A stretch of DNA of 64,000 bases, taken from Arenibacter antarcticus (GTDB taxonomy: Bacteria > Bacteroidota > Bacteroidia > Flavobacteriales > Flavobacteriaceae). Where the stretch lies: contig NZ_CP166679.1 in NCBI RefSeq assembly GCF_041320605.1, positions 930,001 through 994,000 of the forward strand, given 5' to 3'. Both the position numbers and the translations under genes were made by a program. How positions within the stretch are numbered: the first letter of the stretch is position 1; each line of letters begins with the position of its first letter. The notes below the pieces were generated by a model. That model saw only the letters and a program-made list of their open reading frames with translations. It did no database searches and was not told the DNA's origin. Positions 18,699-27,745 of the stretch are shown piece after piece.

Positions 18699-21600
18699 CT
18701 AAAATTTAACATTAACGCCTATACCTATGTATCTCGTGGAAGGATCTTGTAAGTTGTTATCGTTCCCAAAATCTGGATCAATAATATCAGCTTTCTTCCA
18801 TTCCAACAGGTTGTATCCACTAAAGGTCACATCTAAGTTCTTAACCCCATTGATGTTGGCCAAATCGGTAAAATCATATTTGAAGGATAGCGTTCTCAAT
18901 TTAAAAAAGCTTCTGTCAAAAATATTGGCAAACTTTTTATTTTCCTTGTAAGTCACAGCTGCTCTGTAGGGATATTGCTGAGACCAGGATTGCCAGCTAA
19001 CCGCAGTTGTATTTTGGGCGTATGTCCTAGTATCTGAAATTACCTCCCCATTTACGTCCTGCACCAAGTCACCACCTGTAACCTGTACCCCCTCCGGAAC
19101 ATAAACTGGTACCCCGGCAGCGTATTCTGCATCTCTAAATTCGGTAGAATAAGGGTGCTTACCACCCCACCACATTTTCTCAACGGTCAATGAACGGATT
19201 AAACCACCCCAAACACCGTCTATACCAACATTAACAGTTAACTTTTTATATTTAAAACTATTTTGCAGACCCAAGGTCCAACTGGGATCATTATGTCCCA
19301 AAAGCTGTGGGTAACTATCTCTAATAGGCATTCCATTAGTCCCTAAAATTAAATCGCCATCAGCCGACTTTTGCCACACTGTAGCATAATAACTATCTGC
19401 CCTATCGTTTAGCCTAAGGTTATTATAAGTGGTATTGTCCTCATATATCTCCGTAAGTTTCTTAACCTGTCTACTCCAGTTGGCCGTTACGTTCCAGGAG
19501 AAGTTATCCGTAATTATTGGCTTGGCATTAAGGACCATTTCAAAACCATTGGTCGTATATTCATTACCATTTACCTTTCTGTTTTCAAATCCCGAGGTGT
19601 TGGAAATAGGCAAATCTATAATTTGATTGGTGTCTACTACATTGTAATAAGTTAGATCTAAACCAATCCTATTCTTTAAAAATGCTGAACTTAAACCAAG
19701 CTCAAACGAGTTTGAACTTTCGGGCTCTATATTGGAATTTACCAATCCGTTGGGATATTGCAATCTTATATTTCCTCCAAACACCCCACTATTGGTATAG
19801 TATGATGATATACTATACGGGTTTAAATCACTAGACACTTTTGCCCATGACCCATATAGCTTTAAATAATCCACGGCTTTTGGCATGGTTAAATAATTGG
19901 AAATCACTGTACTTAAAGAAACCGATGGATAAAAATAAGAACGGTTTTCCTTCGGCAAAGTGGAAGACCAGTCGTTTCTCGCAGCTGCGGTTAAAAATAC
20001 TGCATCATAAAGATCTAACCCCAAAGTAGCATAGACACTATTGGTTGCTCTTTCCTCGTAATAGGTGGTCCCAGCAATATTTCCACTAGTATTATTAAGA
20101 CTATACACAAATGGAACAACAAGGCCATCAGTAGAGTTATATTCTTGGTGGTATTTTCTATAAAATGTAGAAGCACCGGCGTTAACATCGAAGGAAATAT
20201 CTTCGGTCAAGGATTTTGTATAGGAGGCCAAGATATCATAATCTACAGTCAATCTTTTCGAATTCCACGTTTTGTAATCCCCTTCCCTAGCGTCTCCATA
20301 GTTTAAATAAGTCTTAGGGCTTTGTCTATCCTCAAAAATATCTTGCATTACAGCTGAAGCTCTTCCTTGCAAATTAAGCCCTTCGGCTATATTGTATTTC
20401 AACACCATCTGGGCATTGATCAAGTCTGCATCGTATTTTTGATTCAATTCGTTGGCAGCAAAATAAACGTTATTATACCAAGCGTAGTTATAGTTGGCTT
20501 GCCTATATCCTTCCTGTCCAGGAATATACATATGATCTCTTAATTCTTTACCGTTAACATCATCTCCCATCCAAATTAGAATGGTATACATATGGTTTTT
20601 TGGACCGTATCCATGCCTAGGATAGTTAGGGGAATACACTTTATTATAGGATAATTTACTATCCAAAGTAAGTGATTTGGAAAGGTTGGTCGTCGATTTA
20701 AAAGTCAACCCTCCTGTTTTAAGTCCCGAATTGGGCACTCTATCCTTTTGGTCGGAATAATTTCCGGACAAACGGAACGACCCTTTTTCGGACTTGCTTG
20801 CAATAGAAAAATCAGTGCTGGAAATATATCCTGTTCCCATGAAATCCTTAAGGTTATCATGATATTGCCAAGGGGTCGGCACTCTGGAATAACGTGATTT
20901 ATCATCATATTGAGTTCCATAGACATCACCCCACCAAGGAATAGATTCACCAGAAACATTGTCCAATATAGGACTGTTCCATTGAGAGACCATAACTCCA
21001 GGTTCAAACTTAGGACCCCAGATCATATCCCCATCGGAAATACCACCATCCTTACCATCCCAGAATTCATATTTTCCATTAGAGCCATTACCATACTCAC
21101 TTTGCGTTTCTGGAAAAACAGTAAAGCCAGCAGAAACCATAGTATTATGGGAAACCGAAATTTCTAAACCATCTACTTTGGCATTCTTGGTCGTTATTAA
21201 TATGGCACCATTTCTACCTCTAGATCCGTAAAGTGCCGAGGCCGTTGTTCCTTTTAAGACGTTTATATTGGCTATATTATTGGCAGAAACATCATAAAAA
21301 TCGGTTTCAACAGCTATACCATCTATAACAATTAAGGGTGATTTGCCCCTAAGGGAAAAAGACGGCTTTTGAAACAAACCGGTGGGATTGCTTACAGTTA
21401 ATCCGGCTACCTGACCAGTAAATAAATTTCCCACGTTGGGAGCATTTATTTCCTCAATAATCTCTACATCCATTTTTTGGGTGGCGTAACCAATCTTCTT
21501 CTCAGCTCTGGTAATGCCCAATGCCGTTACCACAACTTCGTTTAAGCCCGTAGCACTTTCTTCTAGGCTAATCGAAACATTTGATTGACTATTTACAGCG

Positions 21601-22199
21601 AATTCCTTACCTGTATATCCAATATAGGATATCACTAGAATAGCATTCTGACTACTAACATTTATAGAAAAATTACCATTAAAATCGGATTGTGTCCCGT
21701 TGGTGGTTCCTTTTTCCAGAACGTTTGCCCCTGGCAAAGGATTGCCATTACTATCCAAGATGGTGCCATCAACGTTAAACTGCTGATAAGCATCTATTTT
21801 TCTCACATCATCATTGGTCTTGGAAGAATCATTTTTTTCAGGCTTAAGAACAATCTGTTTATCCAATACCTCATAGGTAATGTCCATCTTTAAAAAAAGT
21901 CTTTCCAAAATTGTAGTTACCAATTCTTTATCAGCACTTACAGAGACAATTTTTTTATAATTCACCTCCTTATTATTGTATGTGAATTTGAATTCTGTAA
22001 GCGACTCAATTTTGTTCAATGCATTTTCGAGACTTACATTCTCAAGATTCAAAGTGATTTTGGTCTTCGGACCATAGGGTTCGATGGCATGAATTTGAAA
22101 AATCGAAACAGTCAACAGTAACAGTGTAAAAAGTTTCATTTTTAAATGATAGTGTAGCCGAAAATGGGATTCCCTCCCCAACTTAATTTGGTTTTTCAT
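18699..22199 (-). CDS. SusC-type TonB-dependent receptor with STN domain (pair 2)
   Basis: The start is taken at ATG 22199 (MKNQIKLGR), giving 1166 residues. The frame extends to a GTG at 22238, and another ATG at 22139 directly precedes the hydrophobic signal. After the signal comes a secretin/TonB short N-terminal (STN) domain (LENVSLENALNKIESLTEF ... ITYEVLDKQIVLKPE). Next are a carboxypeptidase-regulatory-like domain (DSNGNPLPGANVLEKGTTNG), the plug (GTTASALYGSRGRNGAILIT) and the barrel ending in GIGVNVKF. STN domains in such receptors usually talk to a FecR-type anti-sigma factor. No fecR or ECF sigma gene lies beside this pair, which is noteworthy. The ligand is unknown. Confidence 0.93.
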   Translation of the reverse strand: MKNQIKLGRESHFRLHYHLKMKLFTLLLLTVSIFQIHAIEPYGPKTKITLNLENVSLENALNKIESLTEFKFTYNNKEVNYKKIVSVSADKELVTTILERLFLKMDITYEVLDKQIVLKPEKNDSSKTNDDVRKIDAYQQFNVDGTILDSNGNPLPGANVLEKGTTNGTQSDFNGNFSINVSSQNAILVISYIGYTGKEFAVNSQSNVSISLEESATGLNEVVVTALGITRAEKKIGYATQKMDVEIIEEINAPNVGNLFTGQVAGLTVSNPTGLFQKPSFSLRGKSPLIVIDGIAVETDFYDVSANNIANINVLKGTTASALYGSRGRNGAILITTKNAKVDGLEISVSHNTMVSAGFTVFPETQSEYGNGSNGKYEFWDGKDGGISDGDMIWGPKFEPGVMVSQWNSPILDNVSGESIPWWGDVYGTQYDDKSRYSRVPTPWQYHDNLKDFMGTGYISSTDFSIASKSEKGSFRLSGNYSDQKDRVPNSGLKTGGLTFKSTTNLSKSLTLDSKLSYNKVYSPNYPRHGYGPKNHMYTILIWMGDDVNGKELRDHMYIPGQEGYRQANYNYAWYNNVYFAANELNQKYDADLINAQMVLKYNIAEGLNLQGRASAVMQDIFEDRQSPKTYLNYGDAREGDYKTWNSKRLTVDYDILASYTKSLTEDISFDVNAGASTFYRKYHQEYNSTDGLVVPFVYSLNNTSGNIAGTTYYEERATNSVYATLGLDLYDAVFLTAAARNDWSSTLPKENRSYFYPSVSLSTVISNYLTMPKAVDYLKLYGSWAKVSSDLNPYSISSYYTNSGVFGGNIRLQYPNGLVNSNIEPESSNSFELGLSSAFLKNRIGLDLTYYNVVDTNQIIDLPISNTSGFENRKVNGNEYTTNGFEMVLNAKPIITDNFSWNVTANWSRQVKKLTEIYEDNTTYNNLRLNDRADSYYATVWQKSADGDLILGTNGMPIRDSYPQLLGHNDPSWTLGLQNSFKYKKLTVNVGIDGVWGGLIRSLTVEKMWWGGKHPYSTEFRDAEYAAGVPVYVPEGVQVTGGDLVQDVNGEVISDTRTYAQNTTAVSWQSWSQQYPYRAAVTYKENKKFANIFDRSFFKLRTLSFKYDFTDLANINGVKNLDVTFSGYNLLEWKKADIIDPDFGNDNNLQDPSTRYIGIGVNVKF

Positions 22200-22234
22200 A
22201 TTTTTAAAATGGTTTTGGTGGTTAATAACTTTAA

Positions 22235-22319
22235 TCACATTTTATTAGGAAGTGTTAGTTCACATTCCGAATTCTTTGTGTCACATCCTATAAAATAGGT
22301 GGTTAGCCCAAGAATGTGA
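22235..22319 (-). promoter_or_regulatory. cluster of four TCACAT motifs upstream of SusC pair 2
   Basis: TCACAT occurs at 22235-22240, 22260-22265 and 22281-22286, and its complement ATGTGA at 22314-22319. The outer TCACATTC (22260-22267) and GAATGTGA (22312-22319) form an inverted repeat. The cluster lies 36-120 bp before the SusC start. The binder is unknown; a CRP-like protein is conceivable because TGTGA/TCACA half-sites are typical of that family. Confidence 0.35.
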
Positions 22320-22604
22320 TTTACTTAAATCTTAGAAAGTCTACTTCATTAGCAGTTGGTTTGTTTAGTTAATTGTTATTTGTCCTTCGTTAATTTTAAA
22401 GTCCATTTTGCAGGTCTCATTGACCGCTATAAACACGTAATCAATGGCTTCAACCTCAAAACTTGCCGTAAATAATTCTTGGTTTAATTTTTAATTATAT
22501 TTTATAATATCTTACAATTTAACAAAATTTTAAGTTTTAATCGGAATTTATAATCAGTTATTTTAAAATAATATTGATTTAGTACAACCATAATTAAGAA
22601 TGTA

Positions 22605-23615
22605 TTAAATCGCTACTTCATCAATCCGAACCGGCCTATTTTCCTTGATAGATTTTATGGCTGCCAAGCCAATTTGTAAAGACATAAGTCCATCTTTACC
22701 ACCAACCGGGACTAGCGCTCCATTTTTTAGGCTGTTCACAAAATCGAGCATTTCCGTTTTATAAGCTGCTGCATACCTTTCTAAGAAAAAATGCAAGGGC
22801 AGGGCTGCCTGAATACCTTTATTTGTATAAAGACGATGGGAATCCATAAAATTATTATTGGCCTGCACCATGCCCTCAGATCCAAACACTTCTATCCGTT
22901 GATCATAACCATAGGCCGCCTTCCTACTATTGTCTATAATGGCCATAGTTCCATCCTCATAGGTCAAAGTAACTACTGCGGTATCTATATCGCCGGCCTC
23001 TCCAATGGATGGATCTATAAGAACCGCCCCTTTCGCATAGACCTCAATCACTTCCTTACCCACCACATATCTGGCCATATCAAAATCATGGATGGTCATA
23101 TCCAGAAAAAGACCTCCAGACTTTTCTATATAACTTATAGGGGGTGCTCCAGGATCTCGACTAGTAATTTTCACCAAATGGGGTTGTCCTACGGCTCCTT
23201 CCTTTACCAGCTCATGTACCTTTCTAAATTCTTTATCAAATCTGCGGTTAAAACCCAGCATCAATTTAATATTTGCTTTTTCTACGACATCAAGAACTTC
23301 CATTACTCGCTGCAAGGAAAGGTCCAAAGGTTTTTCACAGAACACATGGACCCCCGCTTTTGCTGCCAATTCAACATAATTGGCATGGGTATCCGTGGGC
23401 GAACAGATGATAACAGCATCGAATGGGGTAATGGTCAACAGGTCCTCGAAGGTCTTTGTTATATTAGAAATATTCCTTTCCCTGGCATATTCCCTACATT
23501 CTTCCATTGGATCCATTACTGCAACCACCTCAACCTGTTCCATCTGAAGCAGGTTCTCCAAATGAATCTTCCCAATTCTCCCCATCCCTGCCAAGGCAAA
23601 TTTAACTTTCGTCAT
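22605..23615 (-). CDS. iolG: inositol 2-dehydrogenase
   Basis: The 336-residue Gfo/Idh/MocA-family oxidoreductase has an N-terminal NAD-binding GMGRIGKIH (10-18), the family motif CEKPLDLS (about 97), DMTIHDFDMARYVVG (about 175, catalytic His region) and a C-terminal alpha/beta domain. It oxidises myo-inositol to scyllo-inosose with NAD+, the first step of inositol breakdown. The assignment rests on family plus a complete set of the later pathway genes in the same operon. It is the last gene of the operon, 43 bases after iolE. Confidence 0.93.
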   Translation of the reverse strand: MTKVKFALAGMGRIGKIHLENLLQMEQVEVVAVMDPMEECREYARERNISNITKTFEDLLTITPFDAVIICSPTDTHANYVELAAKAGVHVFCEKPLDLSLQRVMEVLDVVEKANIKLMLGFNRRFDKEFRKVHELVKEGAVGQPHLVKITSRDPGAPPISYIEKSGGLFLDMTIHDFDMARYVVGKEVIEVYAKGAVLIDPSIGEAGDIDTAVVTLTYEDGTMAIIDNSRKAAYGYDQRIEVFGSEGMVQANNNFMDSHRLYTNKGIQAALPLHFFLERYAAAYKTEMLDFVNSLKNGALVPVGGKDGLMSLQIGLAAIKSIKENRPVRIDEVAI

Positions 23616-23658
23616 AGGTTTAATTTTATTTATGATTATTTCTTCAATTTTCCTTCAA

Positions 23659-24564
23659 TTAGAGCCCTAAGGTTTTTAAATAATTCCTATTGGCTTGGGC
23701 ACATTCTTTGGGATTGCCCATCCCTGGCAATACGTCCTGTTCCACTACGATCCAATCTTTGTATCCTTTTTCCTTTAACAGACTTACTACAGCTTTAAAA
23801 TCTACATTTCCTTTCCCCAGTTCACAAAACACCCCTCGCTTAATAGCATCAAAATAATCGCCATCAACAGCTTCTGAGGCCTTGGCTGCAACTGGACTAT
23901 AATCTTTAAAGTGTACATGCCATATCCTTTCTCCATACTTTTTTAGAGCCTCTACTGGATCACCTCCACCAAACGCATAATGTCCCATATCCAAACACAG
24001 TCCTAGCAATTTAGGATCGGTCATGGCCATCAATTGATCTATTTCTTCTGGAGTTTCAACATACCCAGCACAGTGATGGTGAAAAACGGTGCGGATTCCA
24101 TAAGCCTCCTTAACGGCCTTGGCAATCTTTTCCGCCCCTAAAGCATATACGCGCCATTGCGCTTTAGTGAGTCCCATTTTAGGGGTTATCCTCCCCGCAT
24201 TTTTAGTCCGCTCGGCTACAGATCCATTATCATCCGCCAATACCACAAAGGCATCTTTATATCCGGCATTATGCATCAGCTGAGCTACTTTTAGTGCCGT
24301 ATCTACCCCTTTGTTGTGCATGGTCTCGTCGACCAAAGCAACAGGAACGAAGGCTCCTAAAAGCGACAGTTTCCTGTTGTGTAGTTCCGCTTTTAATTTA
24401 CTTGGATCTGTGGGCATAAACCCCCAGTCCCCAAGTTCAGTTCCTATATATCCAGTTTCCTTTATTTCATCCAAAACCTGTTTAAAACCTATTTCTTCAG
24501 ATTTCTCCTCTAGATCAAATTCCAGGGCTCCCCATGAACAAGGAGCATTCGCGATTTTCATCAT
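23659..24564 (-). CDS. iolE: myo-inosose-2 dehydratase
   Basis: This TIM-barrel sugar-phosphate isomerase/dehydratase-type protein begins MMKIANAPCSWGALEF, a start typical of IolE. The ATG pair at 24564/24561 is preferred; the frame upstream only offers a TTG at 24576. Motifs include the conserved ELGDWGFMPTDP, the metal-site TVFHHHCAGYVETPEEID, CLDMGHYAFGGGDP and WHVHFKDYSP. It removes water from scyllo-inosose to give 3D-3,5/4-trihydroxycyclohexane-1,2-dione. It follows mmsA closely (12 bases), so translation is likely coupled. Confidence 0.95.
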   Translation of the reverse strand: MMKIANAPCSWGALEFDLEEKSEEIGFKQVLDEIKETGYIGTELGDWGFMPTDPSKLKAELHNRKLSLLGAFVPVALVDETMHNKGVDTALKVAQLMHNAGYKDAFVVLADDNGSVAERTKNAGRITPKMGLTKAQWRVYALGAEKIAKAVKEAYGIRTVFHHHCAGYVETPEEIDQLMAMTDPKLLGLCLDMGHYAFGGGDPVEALKKYGERIWHVHFKDYSPVAAKASEAVDGDYFDAIKRGVFCELGKGNVDFKAVVSLLKEKGYKDWIVVEQDVLPGMGNPKECAQANRNYLKTLGL

Positions 24565-24576
24565 CCTATTTTCCAA

Positions 24577-26052
24577 TTAAAATTTTCTAGACCAAATATT
24601 CGGCCATCTTTCAATGATTACTTTGGTCTGGGTAAAGAATTCAATAGCGTGTTTCCCTTGCCCGTGCAGATCCCCAAAAAAGCTGTCCTTCCATCCGCTA
24701 AAAGGGAATTGTGCCATTGGAGCGGCTACACCTATGTTTATACCAATATTCCCTGCATCGGCCTCGTTCCTGAATTTTCTGGCATTGGCCCCACTTCCCG
24801 TAAACAAACAAGCCATATTTCCATAACTTCCACTGTTAACAAATTGTAGTGCCTCATCAATATTTTTCATCGATATCAAGCTCATCACTGGACCAAAAAT
24901 CTCTGTTTTAATGAGCTCTTTATCCAAGGCCACATTTTCTAAAATGGTAGGGGTTAGGAAATTTCCGTTCTCATATCCGGAAATACTGGTATTTCTACCA
25001 TCTAAAAGCAATTTGGCCCCTTCATCAATCCCTTTCTGAATTAGACCTTGGATTCTTTTTTTGCTCTCAGGAGTAATGACCGGTCCCATATTTATATCCT
25101 TATCTAGGCCATACCCAGTGGTCCGGGATTTTACCGCTTCATAAAGGGCATCCTTTATTTCTCTTTTATGATCGTCGACGGTTATTATGGTGGAGGCCGC
25201 CAAACACCTTTGGCCAGCACAGCCATAAACGGAATCCGCAATGATTTTTGCAGACATTTCTATATCGGCATCGGGTAGTATTACTACAGGATTTTTAGCC
25301 CCGCCCTGTGCCTGAACTCTTTTTCCGTTTGCGGTTCCCTTGGAATAAATATATCTGGCTACTGGGGTACTCCCTACGAAACTTATGGCTTTTACCGCTG
25401 GATGCTCCAAAATAGCATCTACAGAATCCTTGCCTCCATGAACCAAACTAACGAGTCCTTTTGGAAGGTCTAATTGATCGATCAATTCGAAAATCTTCAT
25501 CATAGTCAGCGGCACTTTCTCCGAAGGTTTTACGACAAAGGCATTCCCTGTAGCTATGGCATAAGGAAGGAACCAAAAAACGATCATACTTGGAAAATTG
25601 AAAGGAGTAATACAGGCTGCCACTCCCAAAGGCTGCCTTATCATCATTTCATCTATTCCTGTGGCGATATCTTCTATTACGTCCCCGGCGATCAACATTG
25701 GAGTCCCACAAGCAACCTCAATATTCTCTATGGCCCTTTGGATTTCTCCGACCGATTCCCCATACGTCTTTCCGGATTCCTTGGTAATGGTTTCGGCCAA
25801 GGATTCCGTATTTTCTTCCATCAAAGTTTTTAATTTGTACAATACCTGCACCCGTTTAAGTACAGGAACCTTACTCCATTCCTTATACGCCTTGGAAGCA
25901 GCATGCACGGCCAGATCCACATCCTTAACGGTACCAGCACCATAGGGTACCTTTGCCAAAACCTCCTGTGTTGCAGGGTTCACCACTTCTCTTGTTTCCT
26001 TGGAGTCACTTGAGGTCCAAACTCCATCGATATAATTTTTTAATATGTTCAT
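24577..26052 (-). CDS. mmsA: CoA-acylating (methyl)malonate-semialdehyde dehydrogenase
   Basis: The 491-residue ALDH-superfamily enzyme has the N-terminal YIDGVW, ITPFNFPSMIVFWFLPYA and the catalytic Cys in GCAGQRCLAAST. VQAQGGAKNPVVI lies where ordinary aldehyde dehydrogenases carry the catalytic Glu; this replacement is characteristic of the CoA-dependent MmsA/IolA branch. In inositol catabolism it converts malonate semialdehyde to acetyl-CoA and CO2, the last step. It could also serve valine breakdown. It lies inside the inositol operon, 35 bases after the symporter gene. Confidence 0.93.
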   Translation of the reverse strand: MNILKNYIDGVWTSSDSKETREVVNPATQEVLAKVPYGAGTVKDVDLAVHAASKAYKEWSKVPVLKRVQVLYKLKTLMEENTESLAETITKESGKTYGESVGEIQRAIENIEVACGTPMLIAGDVIEDIATGIDEMMIRQPLGVAACITPFNFPSMIVFWFLPYAIATGNAFVVKPSEKVPLTMMKIFELIDQLDLPKGLVSLVHGGKDSVDAILEHPAVKAISFVGSTPVARYIYSKGTANGKRVQAQGGAKNPVVILPDADIEMSAKIIADSVYGCAGQRCLAASTIITVDDHKREIKDALYEAVKSRTTGYGLDKDINMGPVITPESKKRIQGLIQKGIDEGAKLLLDGRNTSISGYENGNFLTPTILENVALDKELIKTEIFGPVMSLISMKNIDEALQFVNSGSYGNMACLFTGSGANARKFRNEADAGNIGINIGVAAPMAQFPFSGWKDSFFGDLHGQGKHAIEFFTQTKVIIERWPNIWSRKF

Positions 26053-26087
26053 TTTCCTAGTATTTTAAAATTAGATATCATCAATAT

Positions 26088-27683
26088 TTAGTTGTTCCAC
26101 AACAACACATAAATTAGAACGGTAACAGCACACAAACCAATAGACACAGGAACAGTGTACTTCCAAGCAGTTAGGTTCACTGCCCCAACATCTGTAATTT
26201 CGTAAGTATTGGAATTGGGATAAAAATGGGAAACTGCATACATAATGGCGACATTCAATACAAATTCTATTCCCCAGAGATGTACAAAATGAATCCCGTG
26301 GCTCGTATAGCCCCATGTCATAAATGTGTAAAAACACAGTCCGAATATCAGCGCCGATTTTGCTCCTGTGGCGGACACTTTTTTCATAAAGAAGCCTGCT
26401 AAAAGAATGGACGCGATGGGAATAAAGAAAATTCCGTTCAACTCCTGTAGCAATTGATACAATCCGTCCGAAGCATTTGCCACCATTGGGGCTGCAAAAA
26501 TGGCTATTACGGCCAATATTGCAGAAGTAAGCTTCCCAATTCTCACCAGTTTAATATCACTGACATTTTTTGCAATATGCTTCTTGTAAATATCCATACT
26601 GAACAAAGTAGCCACCGAATTCAGTACAGAATTAAAAGTACTTAGAACTGCTCCCAAGATTACCGCGGCAAAAAACCCGATTAACCACACAGGCAATACT
26701 TTTTTTACCAATTGGGGATAAACGGAATCTTGCTGGTCAAAATAGGTGTCTTGAAAGTAGTAGTAGCAAATTACTCCCGGGAGTATAATTACCAAGGGAA
26801 TCAGAATTTTAAAAAGTCCGGTCAACAACAATCCTTTTTGGGCCTCTTTTAGATTTTTTGCGCCTAGTGCCCTTTGGATGATTGTTTGATTCATCCCCCA
26901 GAAATAAAGCTGATTAATAATTAAGCCTGTAAATAATACTTCAAAAGGCAAAACAGAATCTCGGGCTCCCACTACATTAAACTTCTCAGGGGCATATTTG
27001 TATACTTTTACCAATCCGTCCACAATATTATTGTCTCCAATTGCCATCAGGGCTAAAATTGGTATCAATAAGCCCCCTAACAAAAGTCCAATTCCATTTA
27101 TGGTATCCGAATAGGCCACTGCTTTTAAACCACCAAAAATGGCATATATGGATCCAATTACTCCTATCACCACTACGGTAATCCAAAGGCCCTCCGTTTT
27201 GTCTACTCCCAAAGCTTCAGACACCCCAAATAGGCTCTCTATACCAATAGCCCCAGAATAGAGCACAATGGGCAACAGCGTTACCACAAAGGAGAAAATA
27301 AGAATGGCTGCTACCATGGTCCTAGTTGCGCCATCAAATCTTTTTTCCAAAAACTGTGGAATGGTTGTCAAGCCCATTTTCAGGTACTTGGGAACAAAAA
27401 ATATTGCGGCTATAACTAAGGCTATGGACGAGGTAACTTCCCAAGCAATTACAATAAAACCGTTCACATAAGAATTCCCGTTCATCCCTATAAGGTGCTC
27501 TGAGGAAATATTAGTGAGCAACATAGACCCTGCGATCACTACACCCGTTAAACTTCTACCGCCCAAGTAATAACCATCTAAGGAGGCCAAGTCGGTTTTC
27601 CTGAGACTATACCAGGTAAAGAAGGCAACCCCTCCAGTAAAAAGGAGGAAAGAGCTTAAAATAATCATCAGATTGGTATCCAT
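26088..27683 (-). CDS. sodium/solute symporter, probable myo-inositol transporter
   Basis: The 531-residue SSS-family protein has about 14 membrane segments and the typical GYYLGGRSLTGVVIAGSMLLTNISSEHLIG and GMNQTIIQRALGAKN stretches of the SLC5-like sugar/inositol branch. It should import myo-inositol with Na+. Placement between iolD and mmsA supports the substrate. The leader just before the start codon contains a 47-bp tandem 8-bp repeat (27694-27740), leaving only 10 bases between repeat and ATG, which may affect translation. Confidence 0.9.
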   Translation of the reverse strand: MDTNLMIILSSFLLFTGGVAFFTWYSLRKTDLASLDGYYLGGRSLTGVVIAGSMLLTNISSEHLIGMNGNSYVNGFIVIAWEVTSSIALVIAAIFFVPKYLKMGLTTIPQFLEKRFDGATRTMVAAILIFSFVVTLLPIVLYSGAIGIESLFGVSEALGVDKTEGLWITVVVIGVIGSIYAIFGGLKAVAYSDTINGIGLLLGGLLIPILALMAIGDNNIVDGLVKVYKYAPEKFNVVGARDSVLPFEVLFTGLIINQLYFWGMNQTIIQRALGAKNLKEAQKGLLLTGLFKILIPLVIILPGVICYYYFQDTYFDQQDSVYPQLVKKVLPVWLIGFFAAVILGAVLSTFNSVLNSVATLFSMDIYKKHIAKNVSDIKLVRIGKLTSAILAVIAIFAAPMVANASDGLYQLLQELNGIFFIPIASILLAGFFMKKVSATGAKSALIFGLCFYTFMTWGYTSHGIHFVHLWGIEFVLNVAIMYAVSHFYPNSNTYEITDVGAVNLTAWKYTVPVSIGLCAVTVLIYVLLWNN

Positions 27684-27693
27684 AGAGTGGGTG

Positions 27694-27740
27694 GGTTGCT
27701 TGGTTGTTTGGTTGTTTGGTTGTTTGGTTGTTTGGTTGTT
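27694..27740. repeat. 8-bp tandem repeat in the symporter leader
   Basis: The unit GGTTGTTT is repeated about 5.9 times (first copy GGTTGCTT). On the transcribed minus strand it reads AACAACCA units between the iolD stop and the symporter ATG. Because it is non-coding and 8 bp long, gain or loss of units would change the leader length without changing a protein. Confidence 0.95.
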
Positions 27741-27745
27741 AAATT

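Noticed and set aside
22791-23798. 335-codon open frame on the plus strand over iolG and iolE
   Set aside because: It is antisense to two clear pathway genes, has no recognisable domain and a composition typical of a complement-frame artefact.
24565-24576. TTG start of iolE giving four extra residues
   Set aside because: The double ATG at 24564/24561 precedes the family-typical KIANAPCSWG and is preferred.
27694-27740. CRISPR array
   Set aside because: The repeat unit is only 8 bp without spacers, so it is a simple tandem repeat.
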